Positions 34,913 through 46,359 of a stretch of 64,000 bases of DNA are shown in pieces (position 1 is the stretch's first letter; the number at the start of each line of letters is the position of its first letter). Location: the NCBI GenBank assembly GCA_943737045.1, contig CALSFV010000037.1, forward strand, positions 1 through 64,000, in the 5' to 3' direction. A program made the position numbers and the translations under genes. This DNA is from Parapristionchus giblindavisi (lineage: Eukaryota; Nematoda; Chromadorea; Rhabditida; Diplogasteridae). The notes under the pieces were generated by a model. It saw only the letters and a program-made list of their open reading frames with translations. It did not search any database and had not been told where the DNA came from.

Positions 34913-36040
34913 GGAGTGAATGATTGAATGGAAGAGAATGAGAGATGAGAAGGTTGTTTTTTTATTTGTTGACGTAGGATCACCTTATAACGCGCATAGT
35001 CGTTTTTCGTTTGATGATGAAACATGAATCGTGGGGGTTGCGTTGTGCGCTTTGTGTTCTGGCGAACGGCTTTGACAAGGACTTTTAAATGACGGGATGA
35101 GAGAGCGGCAAGAAGGTTGGTGGTTTTGTTTATTTGCGTTTTGTTTGTCTCTTTGCCAATGACTTAATTTTTTTTAAATATAACTTTAATTCACGCAAAA
35201 ACACACCATAATCAAGAAGACTGGTCGAATTATTGATAAACTAGTGTGAAAGCGGTTGGCTTACTGTTGAGCTGAGAAAAAGCAAGTGTGATATTGGTTG
35301 AGCGAATACGAAATCGGTTTTTGACTTGATGATGGAACATGAAATGTGCAGGTTTTAATGATGCTGTATGTGAGGCAGGTAGAGGAGAATGATAATCATG
35401 CATGGGCGAGGGGCATCCGAACGAAAAATGGTTAATTTTACGGGGGGGGGGGGGGGCTTTACTTTTTTTTCAAAAATTTCAGAATGAATACATAATGATG
35501 AATCGCAGAAGGGCATGATCATAATATGTACAGTAACAGTGTTTCGCTTGATTTGCATACATTTTCCAGGTTCACTCATCACGTTCCGTCCTCCTCTGCT
35601 TCCGATTCAACAACCACGATTGCCATCATTCCTCGACTCCGCCTCCTCTTTGTACTAATTAAGATTTTCATTTTCTAATATTGATTTTTAACAACCAACC
35701 AAAAGTTATCCATCTTTTTACCTCATTATCTTCTTTTCCCTTTAATTAGAAAGCCACTTTTTTCGTACCTCATTTTGTAACTCTATTGAGTATCGATTGA
35801 TTTGTATAGTCTCTAGGTTACGATACCGTAACCCCTTCCTTTCCGCTTGAGATGCGAATGGTGGAAGCTTTTGTACAATGAGTTATTATTAATATTTTTG
35901 TATTGAATAAATCATCATTTATCGATTGTTCATTGTTGTTTTTTTTTTTTTTTTTTTTTTTTTTCCTTTTTTTTGTTATCTGAAAGACGTTGATTTTCTG
36001 TTTCAACTTGTTCATAACCGACGTAGGGGTTCATCTTTCT
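34913..36040 (+). pseudogene. SMN copy A: promoter region only, exon 1 deleted
   Basis: 35110-35937 matches 44428-45220 and the regions upstream of SMN copies C and E (GCTTCCGATTCAACAACCACG, CAACCAACCAAAAGTTATCC, ATTGTACTAATTAAGATTTTC-like words, TTATCGATTGTTC). Where the other copies begin ATGTCGTTAGCAGACTGC this one has about 26 T residues (35939-35964) and resumes in intron 1 at GTTATCTGAAAGACGTTG. No SMN exon remains. Confidence 0.75.
35442..35456. repeat. G15 homopolymer
   Basis: Fifteen G in a row in the SMN upstream region of copy A. Copy B has GGGGTGGGGGG at the equivalent site (about 44745). Confidence 0.9.
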
Positions 36041-36065
36041 TCGATCTTGAAGCAAAGACCATTAG

Positions 36066-36188
36066 AATCATTCATTTTCGGCGCCCTCACAGGATTTTTT
36101 CTGTAGTTCGAAATATGGTTGGTCGATTTAGAAAAAAATTAACCGTATTGGTCGATCCCCGCATTATGAGTCTATGAAAATGTATGAT
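36066..36188. mobile_element. CATACATTTTCGG-type MITE, short copy
   Basis: Left end TTCATTTTCGGCGCCCTCAC, interior GGTCGATTTAGAAAAA, right end TATGAAAATGTATGATT. Related to 31371-31563. It lies in what was SMN intron 1 of copy A; copy C has a family member in the equivalent intron at 51415. Confidence 0.65.
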
Positions 36189-36665
36189 TGGAATGCTTTC
36201 GATGTGATGCACGAAGGCCAACTAGAGGTGTAGAGAAGAATAAATGATGAGATGAATCCTTTATTGATTGATCGATCTAAGTAGTATAGTGCGCTTTGGC
36301 TGTCGCTTTTACCGCACTAGGACCATAGCCTGAGGCTATGATCAAAGGATGCCGCCTGTCACTTTTGATTGATAGCTGTCGCTTTGATTGACAGCTATCA
36401 ATCAAAACTGACAGCTGTCACTTTTGATTGATTGTACAAAAAACAACTGTATGACGTCATCCAAAGAGTGCAATAAAAAAGATCAACCAAAGCAATCAAT
36501 AATCAATAAGAATGAAAGAGATCAACCAAAGCAATCAATAATCAATAAGCATGAAAGAGATCAAAGCAATCAATAAGAATAAAAGAGAAGCAATAAAAAT
36601 AATCAATAACTTGGTTAAACTGACCAGGAGCCACAGCAGACACGACCAGACGAGGCAGACGAACG
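36189..36665. other. Palindromic TGACAGCTGTCA and CAATCAATAAT repeats
   Basis: 36355-36435 holds repeated GACAGCTGTCACTTTTGATTG and its complement CAATCAAAACTGACAGC, able to fold into several hairpins. 36470-36610 repeats GAATGAAAGAGATCAACCAA. No gene. Confidence 0.6.
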
Positions 36666-36699
36666 ACTAATGAATGACTGTTTTAGGGGCGGGGCATGT

Positions 36700-37275
36700 C
36701 TATACTACTTCTCTGCATCTCTGATCTCTCTCACTTTCACACTCTCTCTTTCTCATTCTCTGCATCTCTGCTCTCACTTTCACACACACACACTCTCTCT
36801 CTCATTCTTTGAATCTCTGCTCTCTCTCACTTTCACACACTCTCTCTCATTCTCTGCATCTCAGCACTCTCTTACTTTCACACACACTCTCTCTCTCTCA
36901 TTTTCTGCATCTCTGCACTCTCTCACTTTCACACACTCTCTCTCATTCTCTGCATCTCAGCACTCTCTTACTTTCACACACTCTCTCTCTCATTCTCTGC
37001 ATCTCTGCATTCTCTTACTTTCACACTCTCTCTCTCTCATTCTCTGCATCTCTGCATTCTCTCACTTTCACACACTCTCTCTTTCTCATTCTCTGCATCT
37101 CTGCTCTCTCTCACTTTCACACACATACTCTCTCTCTCTCTCATTCTCTACATCTCTGCACTCTCTTACTTTCACACTCTCTCTCTCTCTCTCTCTCTCA
37201 TTTTCTGCATCTCTGCACTCTCTCACTTTCACACACACTCTCTCAGTCTCTGCATCTCTGGTCTCTCTCTCTCGC
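36700..37275. repeat. CT-rich minisatellite (TCTCTCATTCTCTGCATCTC)
   Basis: A unit of roughly 55-60 bases, TTTCACACACTCTCTCTCATTCTCTGCATCTCTGCACTCTC-like, repeats about ten times. Because it lacks purine-rich stop codons it stays open in more than one frame, giving apparent 150-220 residue Ser/Leu/His-rich proteins that are not real. Confidence 0.9.
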
Positions 37276-37479
37276 ACAATAACAAAGATATTTGAATTCA
37301 AAAAAAAAAGATCAAAGATCAAGGATCAATCAGAGTGAAAAAGATCAATTGAATACATGATAAAATCAATCGATAAATTCACACCAATCGATAACTTGAT
37401 CGATAGAAACTGACCTGCACAGCTACAGTACACTCACGACCATCTCCGGGTGAGGAACGACCAACGAATGTTTGGGGGC

Positions 37480-37670
37480 GGGGTCTCCACCCATAGTACT
37501 CTGCTTCTCTGCACACTCTTCATTTCGAACACACACACTCTCTCTCTCGATTACTCTGCTTCTCTGATCTCTCTTCATTTTGCACACTCTCTTTCGTTTT
37601 CTCTTCTTCTCTGCACTCTCTTCATTTTGCACACTCGCTCTCCTACAGTACTTTGCTTCTCTCACAACAC
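37480..37670. repeat. CT-rich repeat, diverged relative of 36700
   Basis: TCTCTGCACACTCTTCATTT and CTCTGCTTCTCTGATCTCTC units recur about four times. It is preceded by GAGGAACGACCAACGAATG, and the array at 36700 is preceded by the similar GACGAACGACTAATGAATG, so both may be copies of one element. A GATATTTGAATTC word follows each. Confidence 0.65.
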
Positions 37671-37859
37671 CAAAGATATTTGAATTCTCAATTTCGCAAC
37701 AAACATATGGAATGGTAGCATAAATTTATCCACAAGATTAATCAAGACAATGTAACAATCTGAGTCTCAGCATCATCATGATCATTATCACATCCACCAC
37801 TACCACCAGCACAATTTCCCGCCTTTTCACCATGAGCGACGCACTTGTTGTGGATGTGC

Positions 37860-37982
37860 TTAAAGGGAGCGTGACCTCACTCAATGGTCTCTTCGACGCG
37901 CAATGCTCTCTCGTTGATAGAGAATAGAGAAATAGTGTGCGCAATGAATAGACCATTGAGTGAGGTAACGCTCCCTTTAAAG
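37860..37982. mobile_element. Hairpin MITE TTAAAGGGAGCG, copy 1
   Basis: The arms CTTAAAGGGAGCGTGACC and CACTCAATGGTCT are repeated in reverse complement at the right end (AGACCATTGAGTGAGG, CGCTCCCTTTAAAG). About 123 bp. A second copy is at 40107-40230. Confidence 0.8.
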
Positions 37983-40106
37983 CCAATATTGAAGAAATGG
38001 GTATCACTACTACCACGTAAGATACAACTATTACAAAGAGGAACTAGGTAGGACTTTCACTCTTGGCGCACTGCACAAACGTTGATGGCGAGGGAGCGTT
38101 GGTGTCGAGTCCTGAAATACTGGATGAAGCCATTCTTGGACATAGCAAGATAATGTCTGATGCAAACATAATTAATGACTGCCCAATAGGATCAACGAAC
38201 AAGTGATAAAATCACCCCATTTACATTATTTGTCTATCTTTCTCTACATCCTATCTCACAGGAGAGGTTCTACCCCTTGTCTTAACATATGATCTATGCC
38301 ATATCTCTTTTATCATACAACTTTCTTATGTAGTCGATAAAATTAAGACAGCAGATCAGAAGAAGTCAGCGGTGAAACCTCCTGATGACACAAAGATGAC
38401 AGACATCAAGGATACTGGCGATGCAAATAAGTCAGAGCCAGCAGACAAAAATAAGTCTGATGATGGCAAAAAAAATCAAGTACTAATGACATGAAGAAGA
38501 AGGAGGATACAATCACAGATATTGAATCCACACACACAAACACAAAGGAGCGAAAGAATCCCTAAAGGGAATGTGGCACCATCATTATTAGAGTTTGTAC
38601 ATTCGAGTCGTGTTATTACTGACATTAGTCAAGTTCCTACAGAAGGAAAACTCGCTCTATTTCAGGAAATTCTCAAAAACAGAGTTAGGTTATGATGGTC
38701 AGTGTGGTAGAATCTTTAAAGAGATTGTAAAATCCTATAGTCTTCACCGATATATGTGCTGTCTTTCACCACATTATTCTAATGATGTCACCGTTTCTAA
38801 TGATGGCTTCATTCATAGAACTGTCTGACGTTGTTCGACCAGGATCTCTTATATTCTAATCATAAGTTACCAAAAGACAATAAAAAATAGAAAACTGTTT
38901 TTGCACACTCTCTCTCTTTTTTTCACTTCTTTTCATTACTTTTGAACATCACGTTAGCGATAACATGATAGAGAGATACGCCATGATCATAACTCTAGTA
39001 TTGTCCGTATAAAATGTACTTGCATAAGAAAAATAAAAGAAAATGACAAACTGTATGTAAATACCGAGACAACTGGCGCCTGCACACTTTCGCCCACTTC
39101 TAGATTGCATCGCCACTTCCTCTCACCTAACCGGACTGGCCTTCGCCGCGCTGATTCGATATTTAAAAGAAATCACATAGTTTCTGAACTATGCAAAAGA
39201 AGAACTATTCATGTGGACAAAGAAAACAAGGGATTTTTATACGCTCAATAGTGACCAGAATGTTCTTTTAAACCATTATAGCACGAGAGTGTATACATTA
39301 TCGAGAAGTTTTTTACCTTCTCACAAATCCCAGTCACTTAATACCGTAGATAGAGAAGTAGAAAGAACCATTGATTGATGGAGTTATAAAGAGATAATTA
39401 TATAAACACGTAAATAACAGGTAGAATGAGTTTTCAAGTCATCGATTACGCTTTTATATTTTTCTCATGAGGGGAACATACCACTGAGAGGGTCATGCAA
39501 GGGACAGCAATAGCAATAAAAGTAAATAGATATGAATACAATGTGAACAATGAAGAGAAGATGTAGACTTACCAATCTGCTCTCTTAACAGATAGCTTTA
39601 TTACCATCTATGATCTTTTTGATTACACGGATATTCCCAATTCCAAGAAGATAATACGCTTCATAGAAACATGGGATTTTAACAACTGATTTTAACAAAA
39701 TCAGAAGAAGAGTGGCATTTCATTCTCATGTTACTGATAACAATGGTACCACTTTTGTTGCCATAGGCCATCTCACAACTGTTTTATGATCCCTCTTCTT
39801 TCCGAATAGAATGTATTCACAAATTATACACTTCAACAACGTCAAATTGATCCCGATTAGAGTGAGAAGGCTACCGAGAGGTGATTGAAATCAGGACAAA
39901 GAATGAAAATGAAAAAAAAAAAGATAACAAAGGATAGTCGCCAATTGCATACCTCATTTAAATATCTCTTTCACTATGCATTTAGAGGACACCATATATG
40001 GTCCAGCAGTTCTATGCATGATCGCTTAAAAATCTTGTGATTCCATATTTTAAAGCATAATTAGATCAATCGTTTCATAATTCCATGCACTCACAGCAAT
40101 TGACGT

Positions 40107-40230
40107 TCTTAAAGGGAGCGAAACCTCACTCAATGGTGTCTTAATTGTGCTCACTATTGCTCTGTTCTCTAACAACGAGAGAGCATTGCGCGTCAAAGAG
40201 ACCATTGAGAGAGGTTGCGTTTCCTTTAAT
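40107..40230. mobile_element. Hairpin MITE TTAAAGGGAGCG, copy 2
   Basis: CTTAAAGGGAGCGAAACCTC ... GAGGTTGCGTTTCCTTTAA with the same CACTCAATGGT and GAGAGCATTGCGCGTC internal words as copy 1; more diverged. Confidence 0.75.
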
Positions 40231-40499
40231 CAGGAATAACTCACTGCCAAGGAAATATTTCTTACATTTAAGTGTATTCTCTTAAGGTTTTTAGAGATTT
40301 TTTTGTGAGAGTGAACAAATCACGTCTTGTACGCTGATTCTCCCAACTGATTCTACGACGCATGTTTTGACAATTACAGAAGATCGACATTGTAATGTTT
40401 CTATTATGCTCGTATCATTGTACTCATTGTAGACAATTTTCATTGTCGTTTAAAGATTGAAAGATGTTGATATGTCCTTCACGATATTGAAGACTGAGA

Positions 40500-42560
40500 T
40501 AGGTAGATCTCTCGCTGCAAATAGCAAATATGTAGCTACCTAGCAGAAAATTGTTGGAGAGGAAGCTATTAATCCTACATTATTGAACTAGTAGACATCT
40601 TTACATCGCGCCTTAAAACGCCTTAAAAAATAGCAGATTTTCATAGAAATATCTCTTTCGACCGTACATCGACCATGATTGAGCGACCGGTATTGGTATA
40701 TGAAGGAACGGATAGCGCATTAGAAAATCTAATTTCTATGTGATGTAATATAAATATTTGAAAAAGTACGAATAACACTATAAATAACATCTGCATGTGT
40801 GCGCCTATGCTTTCGTGTCAAATCCAATATTGTGCGTTTTCCCGCATTGAACAAAGAAATACAAATAGTCCATCCCCTGACCTGATATATGTCGATTCAA
40901 TATACCTCTATTTTATCACAGACCTGTGTTTTCCATTGAATCCTTTCCCAAAGATCTTTATCCATCGTCTCATGCGCTAAGTTACGCAATTTCACATACA
41001 CCTTATATTCCTGGTCAACCTATTGAACGACCTAAAACCTCTCCAAGGTAGGAATATCAATAAAATGAGAAGAGCAACATCAATACATACAGGATTTGAG
41101 ATGGCATTAGATGTAATATCTCTAGGTATTGGACATATAAACCCTACGTAATTTGGGCAAATTCTAAACATTGGTAATAAAGTATTACCTTCAATACTCA
41201 CAGTTATCTATGAAGAAATGAGTTTCTATCATGTGCATCATCACATGCGATAATGCGATAATGTCCGACATTTAGCTGTATCTCTACATGTACATCAGGG
41301 CTGTGCGGCATGGCCATGCCGGTATTCCGAATATGCCGTTTATGCCGTTTATTTCATGCCGTTTATGCCGTGCCGAAAACAGCATGAAAATTTTTAATAT
41401 TTTCGGCATAAAACTACTAGTGATATCGCAAAATTTGAATGTTTTTCAATATTAAAAGTACGCACATAAATTTTTTCAGGAGTTTTTCAGCGCTTTTACC
41501 TAAGATATACTGTAACTAAATCTTTAAAAAGTAATAACACAAAACGTTTTTATTGATTTTCTCATAAAACCTTGAAATGTTGATAAACAGCGGAACAATA
41601 ATCAATTGGACATTATGCCGTTTTCATGCCGAAATATGCCGAAAAAATATTCGGCATATGCCGTTGTGCCGTATGCCGAAAATATGCTCATGCCGCACAG
41701 CCCTGATGTACATGGTGCAATGTGTTGTTGTTGTTGTTTTTTTTTTCAGAAAAAAATAAGATTATGTTGCCATTAGTCAAAGGAAATGGAAGTTATTCTA
41801 TTTGAAGTGTGCAACCATGTCAATAACGGCAGTTCAGCAATGCAGATATGATAGATCTGCTCAAATGATTCCACGGTGTTAAACATTACATGTATGGTGT
41901 ACCGACACATAACCCCAGATATGTACATAGAAGATCAAGCCACCGAATATACGGCTACGCTTCATAGCTCACACCCCTGTTTGTGATGATGGTATTTCAT
42001 AAAATAGCCCTATGTAAGGTTGCTTGTCAATATTTCATTGTACAACGCAAGACTTTCGATCTTATTCAAGTATGTCTCTTTCGAGACTTTTATCAATCTG
42101 AGCTCGAAAGCATATTATTTGGTTGTCCTGTCCCTTTTTTACCCAAAACCACTCACTTGTTTTAGTTCATTCATAGTCCACTTGTTCTGCCTCTCTCAGT
42201 ATACGAACGGTAGTACTGCAATACATATACAACAGATCGCCTCATACGATACTACACTGTTCAACACTGAATGTCTGGTGTACAGGTACATAACCCCAAA
42301 TATGTTCACGATTTAGAAACCTAATACAGGGCCACGCTTCCTAAGGCGCATCTCTGTTTATGATGATGGTGGACACACACACTGCAAGTCCTGCAATGTT
42401 CACTCTCTGAAAGTCCTTTAATTTTATTCAAGTATGAATCTTTTGTGTCTATCATCAATCTGTACACATAACATATTATGATTTACTCCGTCGATAGGAA
42501 TCTTTGCAAATAGTTTGTATTCATACCTCACAATCTACAAGCGAAATGTTAGAATGGAGG
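40500..42560 (+). repeat. Inverted-repeat segment, left copy (pairs with 61390-62830)
   Basis: Diverged but clear matches in reverse orientation: GATTGAGCGACCGGTATTGG (40677) with ACTGGTCGCTCAATCATC (62718); CTCATGCGCTAAGTTACGCAATT (40969) with its complement near 62350; ATACCTCACAATCTACAAGC (42522) with GCTTGTAGAGTGTGAGGTAT (61434); CTGGTGTACAGGTACATAACC (42271) with its complement near 61650. The copy at 40.5 kb is interrupted by the hAT MITE at 41296. Weak open segments occur, no family is recognised. Confidence 0.7.
41296..41705. mobile_element. hAT MITE, 410 bp, 8-bp target duplication
   Basis: Perfect ends CAGGGCTGTGCGGCATG / CATGCCGCACAGCCCTG, flanked by ATGTACAT at 41288-41295 and 41706-41713. 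The interior is dominated by ATGCCGTT/TATGCCG words and the complementary CGGCATA. CAGGG ends plus an 8-bp duplication are the classic hAT signature. The absence from the homologous inverted copy around 62 kb agrees with a recent insertion. Confidence 0.9.
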
Positions 42561-43345
42561 TAGGTGTCAACTATATGTAGAATACTTTGAATGTGTTAAG
42601 AAGTGTTACTTTGAAGAGCTTTTGTAACGACATGAATACACACCAACTTGAATATATACCTATGCAGTGCTGCACATACGCAAATTTAATGTTGCTAAAT
42701 GTGTATGAACCAACATGAATGAGCTCAAATCACAATCAAAAGAAAGTGCTCGACCAGACCGCCAGTTTTTAGCCAAACACCGCTTGTTAGATCAAATGGG
42801 GTGGAATGACCAGAAAATTGTATCTATCTTTGATTTTGAAACCGTTGTCTTATGCCCAAATATTTTCATATGATTCTTTCATTATAATGTGTAGCCGATC
42901 TCCTTCGTGATACAATATCGTTGCGATGAATCAAGCTATGCGAACCAGGAGAACTATCAAAACGTTGATAACGCTTGCTTTCTCGATTGGATCATTGTTC
43001 ATTTAATTTTTTATTTACCACTATTCTAAAAACATTTACGTTAAAGCACTGAGTTTAGCAGCTGTCTTGGTCCTTTACAATAATAATGGGTAGCTCAGTC
43101 CTTTCCAAAATAACCATGATATCTCATTTTTCATTGCGTATGTATGGAAACTGTAAGATTCTTCATTTCTACTGGTCTGGTCCTAGAAATGAAAGGTAAC
43201 ATTGTCAAACATAGTTCTATCAAACACAGACCACATCATAACTAATGAAAAATATTAAAACACTTGAATAATACAAAGATGTAAATTATACTACAGCTTA
43301 CAAACTAATATATCAAGAAAAATATCATTCGGTGCCCAAATGATA
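42561..43345. other. No gene called
   Basis: AT-rich sequence continuing the decayed region. A 53-codon open segment from 42708 (MNELKSQSKESARPDRQFL...) is the only coding-like piece and has no splice or bias support. Confidence 0.3.
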
Positions 43346-43347
43346 CC

Positions 43348-43392
43348 ATCCGTCAGATCAAAAAGGAGAATGATCCCGTGAAGGATCTATGA
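43348..43392 (+). pseudogene. TSPO copy B', 3' tip of last exon
   Basis: Only the final 14 codons (IRQIKKENDPVKDL) and TGA remain, identical in protein to copy A, followed by 3' flanking sequence (GATGATGAAACATGAATCGTG) shared with all copies. The 5' junction at about 43345 marks the boundary between the decayed region and the SMN/TSPO array. Confidence 0.8.
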
Positions 43393-45227
43393 GGAGTGAA
43401 CGATTGATTGGAAGAGAATGAATGAGGAGGTTGGTTTCTTGACCTTTCTTATTGTATGATCATTTGATATAGCGCATAGCCGAATTTGGTTAGATGATGA
43501 AACATGAATCGTGCGGGTGTCATGTGTGAGTTGGGTTCTGGCGACTGGCTTGGTTAAGGACTTGCGAATGAATCGATGAGAGAGCGATAAGAAGGTTAAA
43601 AGGTTTGGTTACTCGCGTTTTGTTTGTGTCTTGTCAATGAATTAATTTTTAAAAAAATAACTAGAATTCGCGATAAAGCTCACCATAACCAAGAAGACCG
43701 TTTGCATTATTGATAAACTAGTGGCAAATGAGGTTGTCATACTGTTAATCAGTGTAGAATTCGATCATTAGTTGGGCGAATACGAAATCGTTTCTTGACT
43801 TGATGATGGAACATGAAACGTGCGGGTTTAAATGTGAGACCGGTAAAAGAGAATGATGATTGAGGTTCCACCTCATGTGATTCAAAGATTGGAAACGATA
43901 TGAGTGATTCTTGTTTATTTATTTATTTATTTATCTTTAACGATAAACAGAGAGAGGTGAGAGTAAAAACTGATAAAATTATGGAATGAGGTGAGGCGAC
44001 AATAGAGAGAGAGACAATAATATTATCATCGTTTTTTATTTACCTGGAATTTAATAATAATAAACGTTTACGCGTTTACAAGAAACACGATTCAGAATGA
44101 ATAGAGACATTTGGCGAATCGAAGATGAACATGATCATAATATATAAACAGTGTACCACTTGATTTGTTTCATTTTCCAGTTTTACTCATCTCGTTCCGT
44201 CCTCCTCTGCTTCCGATTCAACAATCACGATTGCCATCATCCCTCGACTCCGCCCCTTTTTGTACTAATTAAGATTTTCATTTTCTAATATTGATTTTTA
44301 ACAACCAACCAAAAGTTATCCATCTTCTTACCTCAGTATCTTCTTTTTCTTTTAATTAGAAAGCCACTTCTTCGTACCTCGTTTTGTAATTATATTGAGT
44401 ATCGATTGATTTGTATAGTCCATGGGCAAGAAGGTTGGTGGTTTGGTTATTTGCGTTTTGTTTGTCTCTTTGCCAATGACTTAATTCTTATTTTTTTAAA
44501 TATAACTTTAATTCACGTAAAAACACACCATAAGCAAGAAGACAGGTCGAATTATTGATAAACTAGTGTGAAGGCGGTTGGCTTACTGTTGAGCTGAGAA
44601 CAAGCAAGTGTGATATTGGTTGAGCGAATACGAAATCCGTTTTGACTTGATGATTAAATGTGATGCTGCATGTGAGGCAGGTAGAGGAGAATGATAATCA
44701 TACATGGGCGAGGGGCATCCGAACGAAAAATGGTTAATTTTACGGGGTGGGGGGCTTTTTTTTCAAAAATTTCAGAATGAATAGATAATGAGAAATCGAG
44801 CATGGACATGATCATAATGCATTAACAGTGTACCACTTGATTTGCATACATTTTCCAGTTTCACTCATCTCGTTCCTCTTCTCTACTACCATTTAAACAA
44901 CCACGATTGCCATCATCCCTCGACTTCGCCCCCTTTTTGTACTAATTAAGATTTTCATTTTCTAGTATTGATTTTTATCAACCAACCAAAAGTTATCCAT
45001 CTTCTTACCTCAGTATCTTCTTTTCCCTTTAATTAGAAAGCCACTTTTTGGCACCTCATTTTGTAACTCTATTGAGTATCGATTGATGTGTATAGTTTCT
45101 AGGTTACGATACCGTAACCCTTCCTTTCCGCTTGAGATGTGAATGGTGGAAGCTTTTGTACAATGAGTTATTATTATTATTTTTGTATTGAATAAAGTAT
45201 CATTTATCGATTGTTCGTTGTGCCAAG
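43393..45227 (+). other. SMN upstream region, duplicated twice in tandem
   Basis: 43393-44425 and 44428-45227 are both copies of the TSPO-3'/SMN-5' intergenic region: each holds TCGTTCCGTCCTCCTCTGC or a variant, CCATCATCCCTCGACT and CAACCAACCAAAAGTTATCC. The first ends at TTTGTATAGTCCATGGGC, where the second begins. About 43920-44020 carries the ATAAACAGAGAGAGGTGAGA repeat seen near the other SMN promoters. The conserved GTATTGAATAAA precedes the SMN ATG by about 35 bases in every copy that keeps exon 1. Confidence 0.65.
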
Positions 45228-46359
45228 ATGTCGTTAGCAGACTGCGACTACCGTACTTTATATGGAAGAAGGTTGAATGGAATACGGTACATCAGATGTG
45301 GTTATCGATTGATTCGATTTCAGTCGAAAGTGTTTATTGCCACGCTAGTTGGTCTGCTCCAGAAAGGAAGTTCTCAGAACTCGGATACTGTAGGTGCCGA
45401 AGGGGATACTGTAGTAGAAGTTGAGGATACTGTAGTTGAGCAGAAGAGTACTGTAGAAAGCGCGAAGATGTCGAATGTCTTCACAAGGGTGGGTGTATTT
45501 TTGTTCGTGTTTTTTTTGTTATCTGAAAGACGGTGATTTGCTGTTTCAACTTGTTCATAACTGACGTTGCCACATCTTTCTTCGATTTATCCTTGACACA
45601 ATTTGTAAATAAAATATGAGACATCAACAAACCCGACTATATGTGTAGAAATACTGATGGTATTACGATTAGACCACATGACTATTGATTGATCGATCTA
45701 CCGTACGATCAATAGAATTCGTTGCAGGATTCCGCGAACGCGTCTGATATGGCTGAGATCTGGGACGACACAGCGATCATTCGCATGTACGAAGAGAGCA
45801 TCTCCAGTGCCTATGTCAGTTATTGATTTATTGATTGATGTGATTGATTAAGATGAATTATTGATTGATTTTATCGAATTATTGATTCAGGATACGATCG
45901 GTGCACGGTCAGAAAGAGGCGCCGCTTCGGTCAAAAAGATAAGGAATCGAAGGGTGTTCAAGTTTAGAGCCAACTTCGACAATACACCGGTCAGTTTTGT
46001 CCATGATCGAACAATGAAATTGATACGGAAAGAATACGGAAAGCTATCAATTCAGTCCCATTCCGGAAAAAAAATCTTATTTCCTCTCGCTCGTTCCGGA
46101 ATTTATGCAAATCTTCCCCTCCAAACGAAAATTTCGATTTCCATTTTCGTTTCGTTAACCCTAATGATTATTGTGTTTTGTTAAAATCAATTATCGTTAA
46201 ATATAAAAAAAAGAAGACAATCAACGCACGATTTTTCAAGCGAAATTTGACACATGTGCTCGCTTTCTCTCAACAATGAAGGCTGGGTTACTTTTCAGTG
46301 GTAGATTGGTGATCGTCGTTTTTCAACGGAACAGCACTGTCCACGCAAACTCGATCTAA

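Larger units (their letters stand above)
37738..40500 (+). pseudogene. Decayed coding sequence of unknown type
   Basis: Several open segments follow each other on the plus strand with frame changes and stops between them: 38000-38200 (YYKEELGRTFTLGALHK, then VSSPEILDEAILGH), 38338-38565 (Lys/Asp-rich, KTADQKKSAVKPPDDTK), 38575-38825 (LLEFVHSSRVITDISQVP, then CGRIFKEIVKSYSLHRY), 38990-39250 (TSRLHRHFLSPNRTGLRR) and 39605-39785 (IPNSKKIIRFIETWDF). This looks like one or more old protein genes, possibly from a large mobile element, but no domain is recognised. Two hairpin MITEs lie inside it. Confidence 0.35.

Noticed and set aside
36670..37338. 222-codon open frame rich in Ser, Leu and His
   Set aside because: It is the translation of a CT-rich minisatellite that lacks stop codons; a second frame is open over the same repeat.
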